A stretch of 11,288 nucleotides of DNA, from positions 1 to 11,288 of the forward strand of contig UPZS01000053.1 in NCBI GenBank assembly GCA_900538905.1, given 5' to 3'. Positions within the stretch are counted from its first letter, which is position 1. Each line of letters begins with the position of its first letter. Source of the DNA: an uncultured Sutterella sp. GTDB taxonomy: Bacteria; Pseudomonadota; Gammaproteobacteria; Burkholderiales; Burkholderiaceae_F. Positions 6,406-11,288 of this stretch are shown here, one piece after another. A program made the translations under genes and the position numbers. The notes under the pieces are model-generated. The model was not told the origin of the DNA, did no database searches, and saw only the letters and a list, made by a program, of their open reading frames with translations.

Positions 6406-6485
6406 AGAATATCAACACTGAGCAGGTTGTTTTTGCTGTCATTGAAATCGCAAACGACAGATTAAAAGACGAACTGGAGATGACC

Positions 6486-8165
6486 ATGGATTGGTTAATG
6501 CAACTTCTGACGGATGCCGATTCGGTCGGTCATATTTTGCTGGTGTACTCCGTGGTCATTGCGCTTGGCATGGCCTTGGGACGCATCAAAGTTTTCGGTA
6601 TTTCTCTGGGCGTCACATGTGTTCTTTTCGTTGCTCTGGCCGTGAGCTACGCCGGCATTACCGTCAACGGTACTGTTCTTAACTTCTTGCGTGACTTCGG
6701 GCTCATCCTCTTTGTCTTTTTCATTGGCCTGCAGGTCGGGCCGTCTTTTTTCTCGTCCTTTAAAAGCGGAGGAGTGCAACTCAATCTTCTGACGCTCCTT
6801 GCGGTGGGTTTGAGTCTGGTGGTGACCATAGCGCTCTTTTTCCTCTTGCAAGGTACGGTGACGCTACCTCAAATGCTCGGTGTTCATTTCGGTGCCGTGA
6901 CGAATACTCCGGGCCTTGGGGCAACACAAGAAGCGCTCGATATGCTGGGCTATAAAGGCGAAAACATTGCCATTGCCTATGCCTGCGCTTATCCATTGGG
7001 CGTGGTGGGCATCATTGCCACGGCGGTGATCTTGAGAAAGATGTTTCGCATCAATCTCAAGGAAGAAGATCGGCATTGGGACGAGGAGGCGAGCGCCAAC
7101 AGTGACGCTCCGATTTTCTTTCACGTCGCCGTGACCAACGCCGGCATCAACGGTCAGGCGATGCGCACCATCCGAGACTTCATCGGTCGGCCCTTCATCT
7201 GCTCGCGCGTTTTGCACGACGGCGTGATCACAAGTCCCAGCCCGGACACACAGGTTTTTGTGGGCGACAAGCTGAGGATCGTTGCCGGAGCTGAGTCCAA
7301 GGCGGCCATTATTGCCTTCTTTGGTCAGGAAGAAAAGGACATTGATCTTGCCACGGCGCATTCGCCTCTGATTGCCCGCAATATTCTGATCTCAAAGGAT
7401 CAGGTCAACGGAATGCGTTTGGGTGAGTTGCATTTGAGCCGCTACGACGGCGTCAACATCACGCGTGTCTTTCGTGCCGGCATGACGCTGTTTCCGTACC
7501 AGAATCTGCATTTGCAGATGGGCGACCAGGTCTATTGCGTTGGTCCGCAACGATCCATTGAGCGTCTGGCCGATCGTTTGGGCAATCAGGTGCAAAAGCT
7601 GGATCACCCCAACATCATTTCAATCTTTTTGGGCATTGTGTTGGGTATCTTGTTGGGCTTTTTGCCGATTGCAATTCCCGGCATGCCTGTGCCGCTTCGA
7701 CTCGGTCTTGCGGGCGGGCCGTTGATCGTGGCTATCCTGCTTGGCTATTGGGGACCGCACTTCAAGCTGATTACTTACACAACTCACTCGGCCAATCTGA
7801 TGTTGCGCGAAATGGGGATTGCGCTGTTTTTAGCGAGTGTGGGCTTGAGCGCAGGCGATCGGTTTGTCAGCGCATTCCTTGAGGGCAACGGTGTGCTTTA
7901 CGTGGCGTTGGGGCTGATTATTACGGTTGTTCCGCTCCTTATCACGGGAATCGTGGCGCGACTTAAATTCTCAATGAACTACCACCTGATCGTCGGGCTT
8001 CTTGCCGGTGCGACGACCGATCCTCCGACGTTGGCGTACGCCAATACGATTTCTGAGAAGGACTCTTCGGCGATCGCTTATTCAACCGTCTATCCGTTGG
8101 CGATGTTTTTGAGAATTCTCTCGGGTCAGGTTGTGCTTCTGGCTCTGTGGAGCTTTGTTGCTTAG
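6486..8165 (+). CDS. AspT/YidE/YbjL-type transporter with two RCK_C domains
   Basis: A 559-residue inner-membrane carrier of the aspartate:alanine exchanger (AAE) family, matching E. coli YbjL in length. It has an N-terminal membrane half (about 15-190), two consecutive TrkA-C/RCK_C domains (about 207-290 and 292-375), and a C-terminal membrane half (378-559). The family's duplicated motifs appear as GAVTNTPGLGATQEAL (about 136-151) and GATTDPPTLA (508-517), with GLQVGPSFF at about 81-89. Characterised relatives exchange aspartate for alanine (AspT) or export succinate (SucE); the E. coli members are poorly defined. The RCK_C domains probably bind a regulatory ligand. ATG also occurs at 6480, but GGAG at 6476-6479 touches that one and sits six bases before ATG 6486, so I chose the latter. 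It is monocistronic between a terminator and a convergent AraC gene. A dicarboxylate or amino acid substrate is inferred only. Confidence 0.9.
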   Translation: MDWLMQLLTDADSVGHILLVYSVVIALGMALGRIKVFGISLGVTCVLFVALAVSYAGITVNGTVLNFLRDFGLILFVFFIGLQVGPSFFSSFKSGGVQLNLLTLLAVGLSLVVTIALFFLLQGTVTLPQMLGVHFGAVTNTPGLGATQEALDMLGYKGENIAIAYACAYPLGVVGIIATAVILRKMFRINLKEEDRHWDEEASANSDAPIFFHVAVTNAGINGQAMRTIRDFIGRPFICSRVLHDGVITSPSPDTQVFVGDKLRIVAGAESKAAIIAFFGQEEKDIDLATAHSPLIARNILISKDQVNGMRLGELHLSRYDGVNITRVFRAGMTLFPYQNLHLQMGDQVYCVGPQRSIERLADRLGNQVQKLDHPNIISIFLGIVLGILLGFLPIAIPGMPVPLRLGLAGGPLIVAILLGYWGPHFKLITYTTHSANLMLREMGIALFLASVGLSAGDRFVSAFLEGNGVLYVALGLIITVVPLLITGIVARLKFSMNYHLIVGLLAGATTDPPTLAYANTISEKDSSAIAYSTVYPLAMFLRILSGQVVLLALWSFVA

Positions 8166-8186
8166 CCGAACAAAATTCGTGTTCAG

Positions 8187-8221
8187 ACAAGCGGTTTTTT
8201 CAGTGTGGGAGTGCCGCTTGT
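8187..8221. terminator. Stem-loop between convergent carrier and AraC genes
   Basis: ACAAGCGG (8187-8194) and CCGCTTGT (8214-8221) are perfect 8-base arms around a 19-base loop. The only T-rich sequence is six T in the loop and three T after the stem. It lies between two convergent stop codons, 70 bases apart, the normal place for a shared terminator, but it lacks a proper U tract on either strand. Confidence 0.5.
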
Positions 8222-8235
8222 TTCGTCAGTGAGTT

Positions 8236-9081
8236 TCAAAGCATTCCGGCCTTGCGGAAGGCTTTTGGTGACATACCGAAGTGCTTCTTGACGTACCGTG
8301 TGAAGTACGACACCGATGAAAACGACAGTTCGTCGGCAATCTGCGCAATCGATAAACGCTTGTCGGAAAGAAGGCGCGCAACTTCCTGCAAAGTGAAGAG
8401 ATCAACAAAGTAACCCGCACTGCGTCCGCTTGCGCGTCGGCAGATCTCCGAGAGGTAATGAGGCGTCACGCAGAGCTTTTCGGCGTACCACTCAAGATTG
8501 CGGTGCCGACGAAAACTGCCGTTGGCTAACTCTTCGGTAAAGCGGCGCAGCAATTCCGCGGCGCGCGACGGAAAGTCATCGGGCAGACAGTTTCGTGCGT
8601 GGATGTTGTAGAGATCAAGGATGTGCGCGGCCAACAGATGGCCCACCATTTCGTCGTGAAAGTAGTGCTTCGTGTCACGAGTTCGCTCAAAAAGCCGCTC
8701 AATATCGGATCGGCAACGCTCGAAGTCATGGTGAGAAAGGCGCATCACGGGGTTCTGCAGTAAGGACAGGTGACCGATGATGCCGTAGTTGGAGCGAATT
8801 GCCAGACGGTTTCCAATGGATGGCGTTAGAGAAAAGAGAAGCGCCTTGAAGTCGCCGGAAGCAGCAAAGTCCTGAGCGAGCGCTGCGTTGGGAAGAATGA
8901 TGTAGTCGCCCGGTGCCGCGTTGTAGCGCGTGGTTTGATGCAAGAAACTTAGGGTTCCTCGTGTCAGCACAATGTGCATGATGCGTGATGAACCGATGTC
9001 GTGCAGCATCATCGATAAATCGTCATAGAGGCGTAAGGCGGCATCGAATTCGGTTGTATTGGATTCAGTGTCGTTTCGCAT
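8236..9081 (-). CDS. AraC/XylS-family transcriptional regulator
   Basis: A 281-residue cytoplasmic regulator. The C-terminal double helix-turn-helix is clear: the first HTH is around 196-220 (LEWYAEKLCVTPHYLSEICR) and the second around 243-266 (LSIAQIADELSFSSVSYFTR), followed by the family's HFGMSPKAFRK ending. The N-terminal half (about 10-110) resembles the cupin-type ligand-binding domain of AraC proteins, with PGDYIILPN as the typical turn. It is divergent from two tandem aldo/keto reductase genes across a 142-base gap, so it most likely controls them, a common pairing in Proteobacteria. The inducer cannot be read; an aldehyde or related carbonyl is a guess from the targets. The ribosome binding site before ATG 9081 is weak, suggesting low expression. 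Confidence 0.93.
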   Translation of the reverse strand: MRNDTESNTTEFDAALRLYDDLSMMLHDIGSSRIMHIVLTRGTLSFLHQTTRYNAAPGDYIILPNAALAQDFAASGDFKALLFSLTPSIGNRLAIRSNYGIIGHLSLLQNPVMRLSHHDFERCRSDIERLFERTRDTKHYFHDEMVGHLLAAHILDLYNIHARNCLPDDFPSRAAELLRRFTEELANGSFRRHRNLEWYAEKLCVTPHYLSEICRRASGRSAGYFVDLFTLQEVARLLSDKRLSIAQIADELSFSSVSYFTRYVKKHFGMSPKAFRKAGML

Positions 9082-9223
9082 GGCTCAACTGAAAAACCAC
9101 GAAAAGTGAAATTTTTTCTCTGATTTGGCTCTTCCGGCAACAACAGAAAATTCCTAGGATTTCAGGCGTGTAACAAGCGATGATAGTCGCGTGAAACCAT
9201 GAAAGAAAAAGGAATTGATCAAG
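9082..9223. promoter_or_regulatory. Divergent regulatory region between the AraC regulator and aldo/keto reductase genes
   Basis: On the plus strand TAGGAT (9155-9160) is a fair -10 element, with only a poor -35 (TTCCGG, 9132-9137) 17 bases upstream, as expected for an AraC-activated promoter. It overlaps the 8-base palindrome TCCTAGGA (9152-9159). A small GCGA-TGATAG-TCGC dyad (9177-9190) lies in the leader. AAGGA at 9209-9213 serves ATG 9224. No classic tandem AraC half-sites could be assigned by eye. Confidence 0.4.
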
Positions 9224-10072
9224 ATGAAGGAAGTGCGTCTGAATAACGGCGTCATGATGCCGTCTGTTGGATTTGGAGTCTATCAGATTGCAAAAAGTGA
9301 AACGAAGCAAGCGGTTCTTCAAGCACTCGAAGTCGGTTATCACATGATTGACACGGCAGCCAGCTACTTCAACGAGCGCGAAGTGGGCGAGGCGATCCGC
9401 GAAAGCGGTTTGCCGCGTGAATCCGTTTTCGTGACAAGCAAACTGTGGGTTCAGGACTATGAATACGACGACGCGTTGCGCGGTTTTGATCGTTCTCTGT
9501 CGGAACTCGGGCTTGATTACATCGACCTGTATCTGCTGCACAAACCTTACGGCAACTACTATGCAGCCTGGCGCGCACTCGAGCGTCTGCACAAGGAAGG
9601 TCGCATTCGTGCGATCGGCGTGACGAGTTTTTCCAACGAACGTTTGCAGGACTTGTTCCTGCACAACGAAATCAAGCCCGCGGTCAATCAGATCGAAACG
9701 CATCCTTTTCAACAGCAGCAGGATGCCAATGCCTTTTTGAAGGCAGAAGGCATCGTTCACGAGGCCTGGGCGCCTTTTGCAGAGGGACAGAAGGGCGTTT
9801 TTGTCAACCCGGTGCTCAAAGACATTGCGGCAGCTCACGGCAAAAGCGTTGCCGCTGTCATTCTTCGTTGGCTCAATCAGCGCGGCGTGGTCGTGATTCC
9901 CAAGAGCGTACGTGTGGATCGTATCCGAGAAAACTTCAATATTTTCGATTTCAGATTGACTGATGCGGAAATGACTGCGATTTCTGCTTTGGATGAAAAG
10001 AAGAGTCCCATTTACGACGACATGGATCTCGCAACCGTCCGTGCAATCGGCACCTACAAGATTCACGAATGA
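9224..10072 (+). CDS. Aldo/keto reductase (2,5-diketo-D-gluconate reductase-like), first of a tandem pair
   Basis: A 282-residue cytoplasmic NADPH-type oxidoreductase with the (beta/alpha)8 fold of prokaryotic AKR5-type enzymes. The catalytic tetrad is complete: Asp43 and Tyr48 (IDTAASYFNE), Lys73 (VTSKLW) and His106 (LLHKP). The N-terminus NNGVMMPSVGFGVYQI is the classic opening, and IPKSVRVDRIREN (C-terminal third) is the cofactor-phosphate-binding motif. It reduces aldehydes or ketones to alcohols; the exact substrate is unknown, with methylglyoxal-like or sugar-derived carbonyls likely for the family. TTG at 9215 is in frame but only one base from AAGGA; ATG 9224, ten bases away, matches the family start. 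It forms an operon with the next gene 15 bases downstream and is divergent from the AraC regulator. Confidence 0.93.
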   Translation: MKEVRLNNGVMMPSVGFGVYQIAKSETKQAVLQALEVGYHMIDTAASYFNEREVGEAIRESGLPRESVFVTSKLWVQDYEYDDALRGFDRSLSELGLDYIDLYLLHKPYGNYYAAWRALERLHKEGRIRAIGVTSFSNERLQDLFLHNEIKPAVNQIETHPFQQQQDANAFLKAEGIVHEAWAPFAEGQKGVFVNPVLKDIAAAHGKSVAAVILRWLNQRGVVVIPKSVRVDRIRENFNIFDFRLTDAEMTAISALDEKKSPIYDDMDLATVRAIGTYKIHE

Positions 10073-10087
10073 AGAGGAAGCAACACC

Positions 10088-10948
10088 ATGAAAACGATTA
10101 CGCTCAATAATGGCGTCGAGATGCCGTTGCAAGGTTTCGGCGTTTTTCAAATTGCGCCGCAAGATTGCGAAAAGGCTGTACGTAACGCGCTTGACGTCGG
10201 CTACCGCATGATTGATACGGCGCAGGCTTATTACAACGAAGAAGGTGTCGGTCGTGCTTGGCGGGCGAGCGGCATGGCCCGCGAAGAGCTTTTCCTCGTG
10301 ACCAAGGTGTGGATTTCCAATGCCGGCGACGAGCGCGCGGCCAAGAGCATCGATGAATCGCTTCGAAAGCTTCAGACCGATTACATTGATCTGTTGTTGA
10401 TCCATCAACCTTTCGGAGACTACTACGGCACCTATCGAGCTATGCAAAAGGCTCTGGCGGCCGGCAAAGTGCGAGCCATCGGTTTGAGCAACTTCTACGA
10501 TGCCCGCTTTGTCGATTTGGCCGAAAACATGGACGTTAAACCTGCGGTGGTGCAGTTGGAAGCCAACGTGTTTACACAGCAAAAGAGCATGCGCAATGTA
10601 ATGGCTTCCTATGGAACGCGTCTAATGGCATGGGCACCGCTGGCCGAAGGTCAGCACGGCATCTTTACGAATCCGACACTCACGCAAATCGGTGCCAAAT
10701 ACGGCAAGACGGCGGCGCAAACAGCCCTGCGCTTTTTGATGGCAGAAAACATCATTGCGATTCCGAAGTCGGTGCACCGCGAGCGTCTTCTTGAAAATCT
10801 GACGTTGGATGATTTTGATCTTTCCGATCAGGATCTGGACGCGATCCGAGCATTAGACGGCGGCAAACCGCTATTTGCCGATCTCAATGATCCGGCTTTG
10901 GCGAAATTTCTTCTGGAGTACGACGCAAAGTTCAACCCGGAACGTTGA
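10088..10948 (+). CDS. Aldo/keto reductase, second of a tandem pair
   Basis: A 286-residue paralogue of the preceding gene. The catalytic residues fall at exactly the same numbers: Asp43, Tyr48 (IDTAQAYYNE), Lys73 (VTKVW) and His106 (LIHQP). The start NNGVEMPLQGFGVFQI and the cofactor motif IPKSVHRERLLEN are also shared. The two clearly arose by duplication but have diverged across their length, including substrate-loop regions (KPYGNYYAAW against QPFGDYYGTY) and the C-terminus, where this one has a longer tail (LAKFLLEYDAKFNPER) in the area that often lines the substrate pocket. So it probably has a different substrate range. The ATG has GAGGAAG about eight bases upstream. It is the last gene of the unit, closed by the terminator at 10979. 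Confidence 0.93.
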   Translation: MKTITLNNGVEMPLQGFGVFQIAPQDCEKAVRNALDVGYRMIDTAQAYYNEEGVGRAWRASGMAREELFLVTKVWISNAGDERAAKSIDESLRKLQTDYIDLLLIHQPFGDYYGTYRAMQKALAAGKVRAIGLSNFYDARFVDLAENMDVKPAVVQLEANVFTQQKSMRNVMASYGTRLMAWAPLAEGQHGIFTNPTLTQIGAKYGKTAAQTALRFLMAENIIAIPKSVHRERLLENLTLDDFDLSDQDLDAIRALDGGKPLFADLNDPALAKFLLEYDAKFNPER

Positions 10949-10978
10949 AGCACAAACGAAAATTGCTGCTAAACGGCC

Positions 10979-11024
10979 AAGGCTGCATCCATTTTTTTTC
11001 GGATGCGGCCTTTGTTGTTCTTTT
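10979..11024 (+). terminator. Intrinsic terminator of the aldo/keto reductase operon
   Basis: AAGGCTGCATCC (10979-10990) pairs with GGATGCGGCCTT (11001-11012) over 12 bases with one G-U wobble. The loop is 10 bases and itself contains eight T. The downstream tract is T-rich (TTTGTTGTTCTTTTG). It starts 30 bases after the stop codon. Confidence 0.88.
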
Positions 11025-11288
11025 GTCAGTTATTTTTCAAACTTGTAGCAGGATCAGAGTCGATATCCCAAATCGGCTGGACGACGACATCGCAAGCTCC
11101 GAATCAAGGTGTTTTTTTATGTTCACGATCAACATGTAACCAGGCTTCACCAGATTTTCTGATACTGCTAAATGCCAGGGCTATGCAACAAATTGAGAAG
11201 AGTTGACCTTACAAAAAATGTTCGGCAGATAGTGAGCTCATAGAAAATTAGTGAATAATCGCGAGTGGTTTCTGTTGTTTATGTCGGT
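11025..11288. other. Gene-free right edge
   Basis: No supportable gene. Open frames here are short and lack ribosome binding sites. AT-richness rises toward the edge. AATAAT (11255-11260) could be a -10 element of a gene beyond the window, but its -35 is poor. TTGACC at 11202-11207 is a fair -35 without a clear partner. A coding-like but stop-interrupted stretch is visible on the minus strand at 11026-11150. Confidence 0.5.

Noticed and set aside
9199..9246. 15-codon leader ORF (MKEKGIDQDEGSASE) overlapping the first reductase start
   Set aside because: No ribosome binding site lies before its ATG, and its A/G-rich composition is explained by the reductase binding site.
9065..10582. 505-codon open frame on the minus strand across both aldo/keto reductases
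   Set aside because: It is antisense to two genes with complete catalytic motifs. Both genes lie in the same frame with similar codon use, which keeps one antisense frame open. Its product shows no domain or start signal.
11251..11288. GTG frame open to the right edge (reads NNREWFLLFMS after the start)
   Set aside because: It has only 12 codons and no convincing ribosome binding site; it could be a gene start but cannot be supported.

Overview
The window looks like a chromosomal segment of a Gram-negative, probably betaproteobacterial bacterium. The best guess is a Sutterellaceae-type member of the Burkholderiales: it has a Porin_4-like general porin ending in Phe, a DcuC-type anaerobic C4-dicarboxylate carrier, a LysR regulator divergent from a catabolic-looking operon, and an AspT/YbjL-type carrier. 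This assignment rests on gene content and style only. No tRNA, rRNA, CRISPR array or insertion sequence is visible.

Left part (1-4148). A minus-strand operon runs from an argininosuccinate-lyase-like enzyme (GTG start at 3004) to a DcuC-family carrier (187-1554) and ends at a strong intrinsic terminator (124-164). Beyond the terminator lies the 5' end of a PfkB-family sugar/nucleoside kinase that runs off the window. Its beginning looks damaged, because homology continues up to an in-frame stop with no good start codon. A LysR regulator (3162-4148) is divergent from the lyase. The space between them holds a perfect 6-bp-arm dyad of LysR-box type, centred near -64 of a candidate lyase promoter.

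Middle part (4149-6405). A general porin follows LysR. Its upstream region carries a second LysR-box-like dyad at nearly the same distance (about -63) from a candidate promoter whose -35/spacer contains nine consecutive C. Behind the porin come a long stem-loop, a secreted SGNH/GDSL-type hydrolase and a clean terminator.

Right part (6406-11288). An AspT/YidE/YbjL-type carrier with two internal RCK_C domains converges on an AraC-family regulator. That regulator is divergent from two tandem aldo/keto reductases with identical catalytic tetrad positions, closed by a terminator. The last 264 bases hold no supportable gene.

Working model (inference): LysR, lyase, DcuC and porin form one uptake-and-cleavage module. 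The porin would admit an anionic substrate, the lyase would cleave it to a fumarate-like product, and DcuC would exchange dicarboxylates. The lyase lacks several argininosuccinate-specific residues and one expected catalytic His, so its substrate is probably not argininosuccinate. The AraC-aldo/keto reductase block looks like a separate carbonyl-reduction or stress module.
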